A DNA stretch of 64,000 bases from Bacteroides cutis (GTDB taxonomy: Bacteria; Bacteroidota; Bacteroidia; Bacteroidales; Bacteroidaceae). The translations under genes and the position numbers were made by a program. The stretch lies in NCBI RefSeq assembly GCF_900241005.1, contig NZ_OEST01000009.1, positions 1 through 64,000 on the forward strand. Direction: 5' to 3'. Numbering within the stretch: position 1 is the stretch's first letter; each line of letters begins with the position of its first letter. Positions 25,726 through 34,783 of this stretch are shown piece by piece. The notes beneath the pieces were generated by a model, which had not been told where the DNA came from, did no database searches, and worked only from the letters and a program-made list of their open reading frames with translations.

Positions 25726-26978
25726 AATATTTCTTTCATAAATTCATTAATAAACTCATCTTCTCTCATCAAACCGTAACTGCCGTTACAGGCCGCCACT
25801 TCGTCGAATGTCTGTACCTCGTCCGGCTCGATACCCGGATACCAGATAAAGAAAGGAACAGGCTCATTAGTATGGGTACGAAGCTCGCAAGGTGTAGGAT
25901 GATCGGGCAATACGGCTATAGAGACGGGTTCGTCCCAGTTCTTCACAGCTTCGTAAACAGGACCTACTGCACGACTATCCAGGTTCTCGATCGTCAAAGT
26001 CTTCAAAGAAATGTCACCTTCATGACCCGCCTCATCACTGGCTTCGATATGCAAGTAAACAAAATCATCCGTTTTCAGCGCATCAAGGGCGGCAGCTACC
26101 TTGTTTTCGTAATTCGTATCATACAGCCCCGTTGCTCCTTCAACAATCAGGCGACGCAATCCGGCATAATAACCGATGCCGTTAATCAAATCAACAGCCG
26201 AAATCACAGCACCACACTTCACTTGCGGAAACTTGTCAGAAAGGCGTTCCATCTGCGGACGATACCCCGGGCTCCACGGCCAGATACTGTTTGCAGGGTC
26301 TTTCCCCCCGGCCATACGTTTTTGGTTGATAGGATGATTTTGCAAAAGTTCCCAAGAACGCATGATCAGGTCGTTTATCAGGTCGGCAGTTTGCTGAGGT
26401 GTCAAGTCTGCCTGCCCTTCAGGAGTAGTAATATTCTCCGTACCCGGCATCGGCTTCACCAGTAGAGGACGAAAAGGTTTTAAAGGAACATCATGCGGTG
26501 GGGTACAGTCAATACGCTTGTCGCCCCCTTTGATTACCAGCAGATGGCGATATTGAACACCTGTATAAAAGCGTACCCGTTCGTCACCCAGTTGTTCTTG
26601 CAAATATTTCACCAACACATCGGCTTCTTCAGTCGTGATGTGTCCGGCTGAATGGTTCTTTATATTATCACCTTCGATACAGATGATATTACAGCGCATC
26701 GCCATCTCACCGGGTTTCAACTCCACACCGATACTTGCAGCTTCCAAAGGTCCGCGACCTTCGTACACTTTCGGAAGATTATAACCCAAAACGGACATAT
26801 TCGCCACTTCGCTGCCTGGATGGAAACCGTCGGCAACAGTCTTTAACCGCCCCACACGTCCCATTTGCGCCAGCTTATCCATATAAGGGATCTTGGCGCT
26901 TTGCAACAGCGTCTTGCCACCTAATGACTTCACAGGCCAGTCAGCCATTCCGTCACCTAATATGATAATATGTTTCAT
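25722..26978 (-). CDS. iPGM-like homoserine kinase (TIGR02535 type)
   Basis: This 418-aa protein belongs to the alkaline-phosphatase-fold, cofactor-independent phosphoglycerate mutase family of archaeal type, with the metal-site motifs ILGDGMADWP, FHPGSEVANMSVLGY, HSAGHITTEE and LPDHPTPCELRTH. Members found between thrA and thrC in Bacteroidota act as the homoserine kinase that makes O-phosphohomoserine. No GHMP-type ThrB is present in this operon. It lies 12 bases after thrA and overlaps thrC by four bases. Annotation as a phosphoglycerate mutase would be misleading. Confidence 0.9.
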   Translation of the reverse strand: MKHIIILGDGMADWPVKSLGGKTLLQSAKIPYMDKLAQMGRVGRLKTVADGFHPGSEVANMSVLGYNLPKVYEGRGPLEAASIGVELKPGEMAMRCNIICIEGDNIKNHSAGHITTEEADVLVKYLQEQLGDERVRFYTGVQYRHLLVIKGGDKRIDCTPPHDVPLKPFRPLLVKPMPGTENITTPEGQADLTPQQTADLINDLIMRSWELLQNHPINQKRMAGGKDPANSIWPWSPGYRPQMERLSDKFPQVKCGAVISAVDLINGIGYYAGLRRLIVEGATGLYDTNYENKVAAALDALKTDDFVYLHIEASDEAGHEGDISLKTLTIENLDSRAVGPVYEAVKNWDEPVSIAVLPDHPTPCELRTHTNEPVPFFIWYPGIEPDEVQTFDEVAACNGSYGLMREDEFINEFMKEIL

Positions 26979-26990
26979 TTCCTTTATTGA

Positions 26991-29423
26991 TTATACGTTT
27001 GCAATACTCATAATATCCGCAAATACTCCCGCAGCCGTCACACCTGCGCCAGCTCCATAACCTTGTATCATCATCGGATATTCTTTATAGCGTTCCGTAG
27101 TCAGCAAAATGATATTGTTACTGCCTTCCAAGCCATAGAACGGATGGTTGGCACCTACTTCCTGTAAGCCTACAGATGCTTTTCCGTTTTCCAACTTGGC
27201 AACGAAACGCCAATGTTTGTTTTCGGCCTCTAAAACCTTGCGACGTGCTTCAAAGTCAGCATCAAGACTCGGCACTTTCTTCCAGAAATCATCCAGAGAA
27301 CCTTCAAAGAAGTCATCGGGTACAAAAAGATTTTTTTCAACATCACTTTGTTCCAAGCGATAACCGGCTTCACGCGCCAAAATCACCAGTTTACGAATAA
27401 CGTCCTTACCACTCAGATCAATACGCGGATCAGGTTCGGAATAGCGTTCTTCCTGTGCCATCTTGATGGTCTTACTGAAAGGAATATCCGCACTGATCTT
27501 ATTGAAGATATAATTCAGCGTACCACTCAGCACGGCTTCAATCTTTAATATCTTGTCGCCGCTATGGATGAGGTCGTTAATCGTATTGATAATTGGCAAC
27601 CCCGCACCGACGTTAGTTTCAAACAAGTACTTCACACCGCGTTGACGAGCTATCTGCTTCAACTCACGGTAGTTCTCATATTCCGAAGAAGCGGCAATCT
27701 TATTGGCAGCCACCACGGAAACGTTGTGTTGCAGCAAATCTTTATAGAGTGACGCCACACCTGCACTGGCGGTACAGTCAACAAACACGGAATTGAAAAT
27801 ATTCATGCCGATAATCTCGTTACGCAACGTTTCGAGCGAACTTTCTTTACCTTTCACTTGCAATTCTTCACGAAAACGTCCCAGATCGAAGCCTTCGCGA
27901 CTGAACATCGCTTTGTTGGCATCGGCGATACCCACTACATTCAGTTGTAAACCATTCTCCTGCATCAGCTTCTGACGTTGACTGTGGATTTGTTCTATCA
28001 GGCTGCCTCCCACCGTACCAATACCACAAATAAAGAGGTTGAGCACTTGATACTCCGAAAGGAAGAAAGAATCATGGATTACGTTCAAAGATTTACGCAA
28101 CGACCTGTTGTCAACAACAAATGAAATATTCGTCTCCGAAGCCCCCTGCGCGCAAGCTATCACATTAATGCCATTACGTCCCAACGTACCAAATAATTTA
28201 CCGGCTATACCCGGCGTATGCTTCATGTTTTCTCCGACAATGGCCACTGTAGCCAAGTTCTTTTCTGCCAAGATGGGTGAAATCTCTCCCATTTCAATCT
28301 CTTTGGCAAATTCTTCGGTCAGTACTTCGCAAGCGAGGTCGGCATCGGCATTGCGCACTCCGATAGATGTGGAATTCTCTGATGAAGCCTGTGAAACCAA
28401 GAACACACTGATACCGTTTTTTGCCAACGCTTTAAAAATACGGTAGTTTACACCAATTACACCTACCATACCCAAACCTTGCACGGTAATCAGGCTGGTG
28501 TCATTGATAGAAGAAATACCTTTAATGGCTTTACTCTGTGGATTGGAAACCTCTTGCTTGATAACCGTACCTATCCCTTCGGGGTTGAAGGTATTCTTCA
28601 CCAAGATGGGTATATTCTTGTGGCAAACCGGATAAATCGTCGGTGGATATATCACTTTCGCACCAAAGTTACAAAGTTCCGTAGCCTCCACATAGCTGAG
28701 TTCGCTGATAGTATAAGCAGTAGAAATTACACGCGGGTCTGCTGTCATAAATCCGTCTACATCTGTCCATATCTCAAGGCTGTCCGCATTCAGTGCAGCA
28801 GCAATGATGGCAGCTGTATAATCAGAACCACCACGACCGAGGTTGGTTACATCTCCGGTAATTTTGTCGGTAGAGATAAATCCCGGAACCAATACACGCC
28901 GTGGAGCATCTTTGAATGTTTCACGCACCAGCGAATTGGTCAGTTCCGTATCAAGCACATGCTTGGAGTGTTTCTTTTCTGTTTTGATAAATTTACGGGA
29001 ATCAAACCATTCCGCGCCTGTCAGTTGTGCGGTAATGATAGAAGAAAGACGTTCACCATAGCTGACAATCGTATCGGAAGTCTTTTGTGAAAGGTCTTTG
29101 ATTAAATAAATACCCTGAAAAATATCTTTCAGTTCATTGAGCAGTTCACCTACCTGACGTTGCAAGGCAACTTGTGCTTCACCGGCAGGAATTACCTCCT
29201 TAATCATTTCTACATGGCGATAAACAATCTCACGAAATTCATTCTCATAAGAAGCATCACCCACAGAGGCCATCTTTGATGTATTTATCAGTTGGTCCGT
29301 AATGCCACCCAATGCAGAAACTACCACAATCACCGGTTCATTCACTGCTTCTACAATTCTCTTGACACTTAAAATACTATTTGCGGTTCCTACGGATGAA
29401 CCGCCGAATTTCAATACTTTCAT
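26991..29423 (-). CDS. thrA: Bifunctional aspartokinase / homoserine dehydrogenase
   Basis: This 810-aa fusion carries out the first and third steps of the threonine branch. The N-terminal aspartokinase (MKVLKFGGSSVGTANSI, and TDVDGFMTADPRVI) spans about residues 1-290. Paired ACT regulatory repeats occupy about 300-450 (VQGLGMVGVIGVNYRIF and KNLATVAIVGENM). The homoserine dehydrogenase begins with the NAD(P)-binding FICGIGTVGGSL near residue 465 and runs to the end, with NKIAASSEYENYRELKQ. ACT domains allow feedback inhibition by threonine. A 320-base leader with a Thr-rich peptide precedes it, suggesting transcript-level control as well. Confidence 0.97.
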   Translation of the reverse strand: MKVLKFGGSSVGTANSILSVKRIVEAVNEPVIVVVSALGGITDQLINTSKMASVGDASYENEFREIVYRHVEMIKEVIPAGEAQVALQRQVGELLNELKDIFQGIYLIKDLSQKTSDTIVSYGERLSSIITAQLTGAEWFDSRKFIKTEKKHSKHVLDTELTNSLVRETFKDAPRRVLVPGFISTDKITGDVTNLGRGGSDYTAAIIAAALNADSLEIWTDVDGFMTADPRVISTAYTISELSYVEATELCNFGAKVIYPPTIYPVCHKNIPILVKNTFNPEGIGTVIKQEVSNPQSKAIKGISSINDTSLITVQGLGMVGVIGVNYRIFKALAKNGISVFLVSQASSENSTSIGVRNADADLACEVLTEEFAKEIEMGEISPILAEKNLATVAIVGENMKHTPGIAGKLFGTLGRNGINVIACAQGASETNISFVVDNRSLRKSLNVIHDSFFLSEYQVLNLFICGIGTVGGSLIEQIHSQRQKLMQENGLQLNVVGIADANKAMFSREGFDLGRFREELQVKGKESSLETLRNEIIGMNIFNSVFVDCTASAGVASLYKDLLQHNVSVVAANKIAASSEYENYRELKQIARQRGVKYLFETNVGAGLPIINTINDLIHSGDKILKIEAVLSGTLNYIFNKISADIPFSKTIKMAQEERYSEPDPRIDLSGKDVIRKLVILAREAGYRLEQSDVEKNLFVPDDFFEGSLDDFWKKVPSLDADFEARRKVLEAENKHWRFVAKLENGKASVGLQEVGANHPFYGLEGSNNIILLTTERYKEYPMMIQGYGAGAGVTAAGVFADIMSIANV

Positions 29424-29665
29424 TATGTTGTTGTTTTCTGATTATCGATTTTTATACTTACATTACAATCGGTATCTATCGTACCAAAAACAATGAAAGT
29501 ATATCTTTTTTCTGTTTTCATCATACTATTACTTCTAAGGGAAGAAATCCTTCGACAAGCTCAAGATTACAGATACCTCCGCCTGCAAAGCATGAATGAA
29601 AAATGATATTAAATAAAATAACTGCTGAAAAATGGTGTAACACGTAGAAACACAAATACTATCCC

Positions 29666-29725
29666 TTAACCCCTAAGGGTCATGGTGCACATGGATGTGA
29701 CTGTATACTGATAGTACTTATTCAT
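29666..29725 (-). CDS. Threonine operon leader peptide (predicted)
   Basis: A 19-codon frame lies in the untranslated leader of thrA, about 240 bases before its start. It reads MNKYYQYTVTSMCTMTLRG and stops. Four of the nine codons from position 8 to 16 are threonine (ACA, ACA, ACC, ACC), and a purine-rich AAGAGA lies just before the ATG. The stop overlaps CCCTTA and TAAGGG words that can pair locally or with another CCCTTA about 130 bases downstream. This is what a ribosome-mediated attenuator would look like, but I see no strong terminator with a T-run, so the mechanism is open. Confidence 0.68.
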   Translation of the reverse strand: MNKYYQYTVTSMCTMTLRG

Positions 29726-29759
29726 AGTCTCTTGTTTCTATCTTTTCTGATAAGTGTTG

Positions 29760-29767
29760 CAAAAGTA
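29760..29767 (-). promoter_or_regulatory. -7 element of the thr operon promoter
   Basis: The minus strand reads TACTTTTG, a perfect TAnnTTTG, 34 bases before the leader-peptide start. A TTG at 29782-29784 is only 14 bases further, a short spacing for a -33 element. Confidence 0.6.
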
Positions 29768-29949
29768 ACAATAAAAACATTCAATCTATCACTTTTTACG
29801 ACTTTTTTACGATAAAAATACAGGAAGCATATAAAAAGGCAAGAAATCTGCACATTTACTGACTAACATTTTCACACACCGTAGGTTATACCCTCATTAT
29901 ACAACCGGTTATTTTATATCATTTTGTCATAATTCTAAAGATATATCAT

Positions 29950-29957
29950 TATCTTTG
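29950..29957 (+). promoter_or_regulatory. -7 element of the asparaginase promoter
   Basis: TATCTTTG matches TAnnTTTG, 27 bases before the start codon. A TTTTG at 29922-29926 is a possible -33 element with a rather long 23-base spacer. Confidence 0.55.
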
Positions 29958-29984
29958 CATACAAACCTTGTTAGAATAGCGTAT

Positions 29985-31025
29985 ATGACCCCTGAAAATA
30001 CTTCCGTTTTGTTAATATACACCGGCGGAACCATCGGAATGATAGAAAATACCGAGACCGGTGCTTTGGAGAACTTCAACTTTGAACAGTTACAGAAGCA
30101 TGTGCCCGAACTACAGAAATTTACATTCAGCATCGATACTTATCAATTCGATCCTCCAATAGATTCTTCAGATATGGATCCTGATGCCTGGCGTAAACTT
30201 GTACATATCATAAGTGACAACTATGAGCAATATACCGGTTTTGTCATTCTTCACGGGACAGATACAATGGCCTATACGGCTTCCGCACTCAGCTTTATGC
30301 TCGAAGGTTTGGGTAAACCGGTTATCCTTACCGGATCACAGCTACCCATCAGTGTACTCCGTACAGACGGCAAGGAAAATCTGCTGACGAGTATAGAAAT
30401 AGCCACCGCCTGCCATCCCAATGGACGTCCCGTCGTACCGGAAGTATGTATTTTCTTTGAGAACCACCTGATGCGCGGCAATCGTACAACCAAAATGAAT
30501 GCCGAGAACTTCAATGCGTTCCGTTCGTTCAATTATCCGGTACTTGCTTCAGCGGGGATACATATAAAATATAATAATGTGCAAATTCATACAGATAATA
30601 TCCAGCAAAAGTTAGTACCACATTATCTGCTTGACACGAATATTGCCGTTCTGAAACTCTTTCCGGGAATTCAGGAAAATATCGTAGCGGCTGTTCTTGC
30701 TGCCAAAGGTTTAAGGGCATTGGTACTTGAAACGTATGGTTCTGGAAACGCTCCCCGCAAGGAATGGTTCCTCCGCCAATTGAAAGATGCATGCGAACGG
30801 GGGATTATCATTGTAAATGTCACCCAATGCAGTGCGGGCACAGTAGAAATGGAACGTTACGAAACCGGTTACCGCCTGATGCAGGCCGGTGTGGTTTGCG
30901 GATACGACAGTACAACAGAATCTGCCGTCACCAAACTAATGTTCCTTTTAGGGCATAATTATTCGCTTGCCGAAGTGCGTAATCGAATGAGCCACCCCAT
31001 TGCAGGCGAGATTACGGTGAGTTGA
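29985..31025 (+). CDS. ansA: Type I L-asparaginase
   Basis: This enzyme hydrolyses asparagine to aspartate and ammonia. The 346-aa sequence has the first catalytic Thr in LLIYTGGTIGMIE (Thr13 region) and the second in FVILHGTDTMAYTASAL. It also has GSQLPISVLRTDGKENL, all typical of the cytosolic type I enzymes. No signal peptide is present. I start at ATG 29985. A TTG 30 bases earlier falls within the -7 promoter element. It diverges from the thr operon and may feed aspartate to it, although that link is only by neighbourhood. Confidence 0.94.
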   Translation: MTPENTSVLLIYTGGTIGMIENTETGALENFNFEQLQKHVPELQKFTFSIDTYQFDPPIDSSDMDPDAWRKLVHIISDNYEQYTGFVILHGTDTMAYTASALSFMLEGLGKPVILTGSQLPISVLRTDGKENLLTSIEIATACHPNGRPVVPEVCIFFENHLMRGNRTTKMNAENFNAFRSFNYPVLASAGIHIKYNNVQIHTDNIQQKLVPHYLLDTNIAVLKLFPGIQENIVAAVLAAKGLRALVLETYGSGNAPRKEWFLRQLKDACERGIIIVNVTQCSAGTVEMERYETGYRLMQAGVVCGYDSTTESAVTKLMFLLGHNYSLAEVRNRMSHPIAGEITVS

Positions 31026-31047
31026 TATAGGAAAGCCCTATATCAGT

Positions 31048-31590
31048 TTACTTGACAGCTGTCAAAGCTCCTGTAACGGAATCGATGATAAAACCGTGTA
31101 CAGCAATATCCGAAGGTATCAACGGATGGTTAAGGATTGACTCTACCGTACTCCTCACCGACTTCTCCGTATCTTCAAATCCATATAACCAAGACTCAAA
31201 ATCAACTCCGCAAAAACGAATCATATCGATGGTTTCCTGCTTGATTCCTCTGGCCTTCATATTCTCTATCATCTTGGCGCTGCTCATGTGGCAAGCACCG
31301 CAATCGGAATGTGCTATCACCATGACTTCCGTCACTCCCAATTCATAGATAGCGACCATCAAACTGCGGATAACGCTACCAAAAGGATGTGAAATAATGC
31401 CACCTGCATTTTTTATCATCTTTACATCACCATTCTTGATACCCAAAGCCGCCGGTAACAGTTCCGTCAAGCGGGTATCCATACAAGAAAGAATAGCTAT
31501 TTTCTTATCGGGATATTTATTGGTTATGTACTTTTCATATCCCTTGTTTGTAACGAATTGCTTATTGTATTCAAGAATATCTTCTATCAT
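31048..31590 (-). CDS. Beta-class carbonic anhydrase
   Basis: This zinc enzyme interconverts CO2 and bicarbonate. The 180-aa protein has the class ligands Cys36, His94 and Cys97 and the Asp38/Arg40 dyad (SCMDTR and AHSDCGAC). It is smaller than the plant-type enzymes and matches the short bacterial subgroup. It is convergent with ansA, with 22 bases between the stops, and appears to be a single gene. Bicarbonate supply for carboxylations is the likely role. Confidence 0.94.
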   Translation of the reverse strand: MIEDILEYNKQFVTNKGYEKYITNKYPDKKIAILSCMDTRLTELLPAALGIKNGDVKMIKNAGGIISHPFGSVIRSLMVAIYELGVTEVMVIAHSDCGACHMSSAKMIENMKARGIKQETIDMIRFCGVDFESWLYGFEDTEKSVRSTVESILNHPLIPSDIAVHGFIIDSVTGALTAVK

Positions 31591-31673
31591 AACTTCCTGA
31601 GGAATTAAAGTTCTATACTTACAAAAATAGAAAATCTCTGCGAGACTCTATCATCTTTACAATGAAAAGTCGG

Positions 31674-31710
31674 AAAAAAACAATGCGCTTCCTATGAAGT
31701 GAGCGCATTG
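31674..31710 (-). terminator. Intrinsic terminator of the M60 locus
   Basis: CAATGCGC (31681-31688) pairs with GCGCATTG (31703-31710), with one or two more pairs possible inside. On the minus strand a seven-T run (31680-31674) follows. It lies just after the M60 stop codon. Confidence 0.88.
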
Positions 31711-31724
31711 TTCTTTTAAACCTT

Positions 31725-34580
31725 TTATTTAATTTCTATCCGGGTTCCATCCGCTTGTACAGCATAAAAACCTGCACCTTCCAAATCAATGCCATCAGGA
31801 ACGGCAAAATTGAAGAAGTTAGAGAAATAAAGTATCTTGCCATTCTTGCGTAATTCAAAAGCTACTGCCTCATCTCCATTAGCCACCGTGAAAGCACGAC
31901 CGGAACGGCTACAGGTAATAGTTTTCGTTATCTTCACATTATTCTGGAACTGTGTATAATAGCCAACATCCCCCACCCGATAATTATCAATTCCCACATC
32001 TCCATTCTTTCGGTCTTCCAAGTAATAGAAAGCATGTTTAGGAGCAGGGAACTTCGCCATGTAATTCTTGGCAGTTTCTATCATAGGCTCTGATACACGG
32101 TAAGTCCACGTACCATATTGTTCTATCGTTTCATCCACCGGCTCGAAGAAACCCCACATTTCAAAAAATTCCGTCAGGTTTTCGTTGGCAGCCTTACTTG
32201 CCATCATGGCAAACTTCAATTGCCCTTCACCCGGATCACTCTCTGAAATACGGTTTTCTCGCAACAGTTTGAATAAGGTCTGCCAGAAGTTTTTCTTATA
32301 ACCACAACGATGATAGTAGTTCCACAACTGCCAGTTCATACGCATATGTACTTCCGTATCCTCATTTTGGTGAGTAGCCGAACCCATGTTCCACCACGCC
32401 TGCTTATTGACGAAACGTGCGGTTGCCAGTGCACTCAATTCACTACCACGAGAACAATACTTACCTAACTTATAAAGAATATAGTTGGAGAACAGGTTGT
32501 TTGATGATTCGGTAGAACCCGGCCAGTTGATGGCACGCTGATGAATATGCCCTATTTCGTGTGCAGGTCCCCATGCATTGTCTTTTGCTGCCATCACATT
32601 ATCCTTCTGTAAAATATTATTCAAATAGGTATATACGAAAGCAATACGATAGCTCGATGCCCACATATAACTTCCCTCTGGAGAAATGGCAAACAAATGG
32701 TTATTCACCTGCGAAGGACGTACATCTTCAATTCCCATCAGTTCCTGTTGCCACCCCACAATATCATCCCACAGGTTGATGGCAGACAGCATATCATAAG
32801 GTACGGCTTGCTTCATCTGTTCGCGGTGGAAAAAGAATATAATCCGTTCACCCCTCACGCAAAAATATTTATAAGTAGCTTTATCTATTAATTCCTTATA
32901 TTTATCATTAGTCTTGTGACGTGCCAGATCAAAATATCCGCTCACCTGTCCGCTACCAAGCGGAATATGTATCTTAATGGGTTCCGCAACCGGATTTGCC
33001 GTATACATCATAAACAACATGCCTTTCTGAGAAAAGCCCACCTTGTTCACACCTTCTGTGAGGAAGCGCGTTTCTCCGCTGGCAGCAGTCTGCACATAGT
33101 TCTTCTGGCCGTCACTGGTATTTTCTTCACCGATACATTGGATAGAAATAGTCTGTCCATGCGTGTCGCCCACCAGTACTATTACCGAGTCTCCCGCATT
33201 CACATAAATGCCTGTAGGGTTATCCAGATTACTATATTGCTTAGTCATAAGTGTTTCCGCCCATTCTTCGACATTACTATAAGGTTTATAGCTTTGTAAA
33301 CGGAATTCTTTCTCCCATTCGTCATAAGTATTGTTCTTCAACTGTACGGCAATGTTGGCGAAATATCCCGGCAAGGCATTAATGGCATTGTCGGTAACAT
33401 CGGTTCTCAGTTCACTGCAGGTAAGGTCAGTGAAGACCGTCAATAACTGTTTATCCAGCTTCTTATCGGTATTCTTTTGGTAAAATTCCATTTCACTGCA
33501 ACTCACATAGTCGCCCAAACCGGATTTCACAGTAAACTTAATCTTGGTCACCTTCTGTAAAGTCTGCCCGAAATCCACACGGCTGGGCGCGTTCTGCATC
33601 TTGAAGTCAAATGAACCGAGAAGTTTGTAATCCGGTGCATCAGCTGTAGCAGTATAAATATCCAACTCTCCGAAATTACCGTTTCCGCTACGCGAATAAT
33701 AAACAATATAATCTAAATCGGGGTTCTGATCGAAGAAATATTCCAATGTAACCGGGAAATTAGCACTAGTTCCCCAAGGAGAGTGATACATTATATGGTC
33801 CTCATTACCAATCTTTCCGTCAAAAGTATTCTCAATACCCTGTCCGTTCTGATGCTCACTGTCTTTGCCACCGGTAGGTACTATCTTCAAATCCCCCTCC
33901 AGTACCACATCATCCAAGCTCGAAGCCTTGGCATCCTGAGTCACCACACAAGTAGCCTTTATATTTTCGTCCTCGGAATAAGTATAGGTGAAAGTAGCTG
34001 TACGAGTAGTATAATCCGGATTGGCTTCTACCTGGTAAGTGTAATTTTTATCCGTCAAAGCACGTGTTATAGGCACTTCCTTTATCCATTCACTATTATC
34101 AGACTTATGTACAGTGTATTCTATGTTAGAAGTAATCGTGATAGAGAATGTACCACCTATAGCCGGTAGCTCGGCAGTCGGTGCGGTTTTGACCAATATA
34201 GCTGGTCCATAACCCAATTGACGTACCTTGATGGCATAGTTTCCCTCTACCGATGTCACGGTAACAGTAGCATTCCTTATATCCGGTTCCTCGCTTGCCT
34301 TCACAGCCAGCAAAATTTCCATATCACCCATATCAGAGGTACTTTTGGTCACAGGGCACCAGTCGGCATCGGACTTCACATCCCATAAACCACTTCCCAA
34401 ATTGGTCTTTATGGGAATAACTACAGAAGAAGATTTCGCATCAAAATCCTGTTGGAGATACTCCTCGGCAATGGTAAAAAAAGGCTCTTCCCATTTTTCC
34501 GAATCACTGTTACTACACGCTGTAAGGGCAAATAGTACCCCGCAAAAGCAGAATATTGTTGAATAAAACAGCTTTATCAT
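31725..34580 (-). CDS. M60-family metallopeptidase lipoprotein with BACON-like and discoidin-like domains
   Basis: This 951-aa lipoprotein (lipobox FALTAC) is predicted to sit on the cell surface. Residues about 35-215 form two BACON-like repeats (IKVRQLGYGPAIL; ATCVVTQDAK), which are glycan-associated modules. Residues about 225-365 resemble an F5/8 type C (discoidin) domain. The C-terminal half is a Peptidase_M60 domain with the gluzincin site HEIGH at 674-678 and third ligand Glu691 (WPGSTESSNN). M60 enzymes of gut Bacteroides cut mucins or other O-glycoproteins next to glycosylated residues. It is the last gene of the SusCD locus, 203 bases after the DUF1735 gene and behind a strong hairpin. 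Confidence 0.92.
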   Translation of the reverse strand: MIKLFYSTIFCFCGVLFALTACSNSDSEKWEEPFFTIAEEYLQQDFDAKSSSVVIPIKTNLGSGLWDVKSDADWCPVTKSTSDMGDMEILLAVKASEEPDIRNATVTVTSVEGNYAIKVRQLGYGPAILVKTAPTAELPAIGGTFSITITSNIEYTVHKSDNSEWIKEVPITRALTDKNYTYQVEANPDYTTRTATFTYTYSEDENIKATCVVTQDAKASSLDDVVLEGDLKIVPTGGKDSEHQNGQGIENTFDGKIGNEDHIMYHSPWGTSANFPVTLEYFFDQNPDLDYIVYYSRSGNGNFGELDIYTATADAPDYKLLGSFDFKMQNAPSRVDFGQTLQKVTKIKFTVKSGLGDYVSCSEMEFYQKNTDKKLDKQLLTVFTDLTCSELRTDVTDNAINALPGYFANIAVQLKNNTYDEWEKEFRLQSYKPYSNVEEWAETLMTKQYSNLDNPTGIYVNAGDSVIVLVGDTHGQTISIQCIGEENTSDGQKNYVQTAASGETRFLTEGVNKVGFSQKGMLFMMYTANPVAEPIKIHIPLGSGQVSGYFDLARHKTNDKYKELIDKATYKYFCVRGERIIFFFHREQMKQAVPYDMLSAINLWDDIVGWQQELMGIEDVRPSQVNNHLFAISPEGSYMWASSYRIAFVYTYLNNILQKDNVMAAKDNAWGPAHEIGHIHQRAINWPGSTESSNNLFSNYILYKLGKYCSRGSELSALATARFVNKQAWWNMGSATHQNEDTEVHMRMNWQLWNYYHRCGYKKNFWQTLFKLLRENRISESDPGEGQLKFAMMASKAANENLTEFFEMWGFFEPVDETIEQYGTWTYRVSEPMIETAKNYMAKFPAPKHAFYYLEDRKNGDVGIDNYRVGDVGYYTQFQNNVKITKTITCSRSGRAFTVANGDEAVAFELRKNGKILYFSNFFNFAVPDGIDLEGAGFYAVQADGTRIEIK

Positions 34581-34684
34581 TATCAGGTATTAATTTAAAG
34601 TTAAAAAAAGAAAGAGAGAGGAATTATTTTCAAAATACTCCACTCTCCTCCACATGATTAATTTACTCCGGAATGCCTGTTTGA

Positions 34685-34712
34685 GGGGGACGGTACGTTA
34701 CCTCCGTCCCCC
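34685..34712. other. Strong GC hairpin in the gap between DUF1735 and M60 genes
   Basis: GGGGGACGG (34685-34693) pairs with CCGTCCCCC (34704-34712) around a 10-base loop. Neither side has a T-run, so it is not a usual terminator. It could be an RNA-processing or mRNA-stabilising element that sets different levels of the lipoprotein and peptidase messages. The 34581-34783 gap holds no gene. Confidence 0.7.
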
Positions 34713-34783
34713 GAAATAAAGGTTAGAAGATTTGTTTCAGTTATTAAGAGAGAGATAACATTCCGGTAAAGTTAGAGAACTCA

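Noticed and set aside
28479..29090. 203-codon plus-strand frame opposite thrA
   Set aside because: It is antisense to conserved aspartokinase sequence and has no ribosome site or family likeness.
31681..31710. Hairpin near the M60 stop as a terminator for carbonic anhydrase
   Set aside because: It lies upstream of the carbonic anhydrase start on the minus strand. The seven-T run places it as the terminator of the M60 operon.
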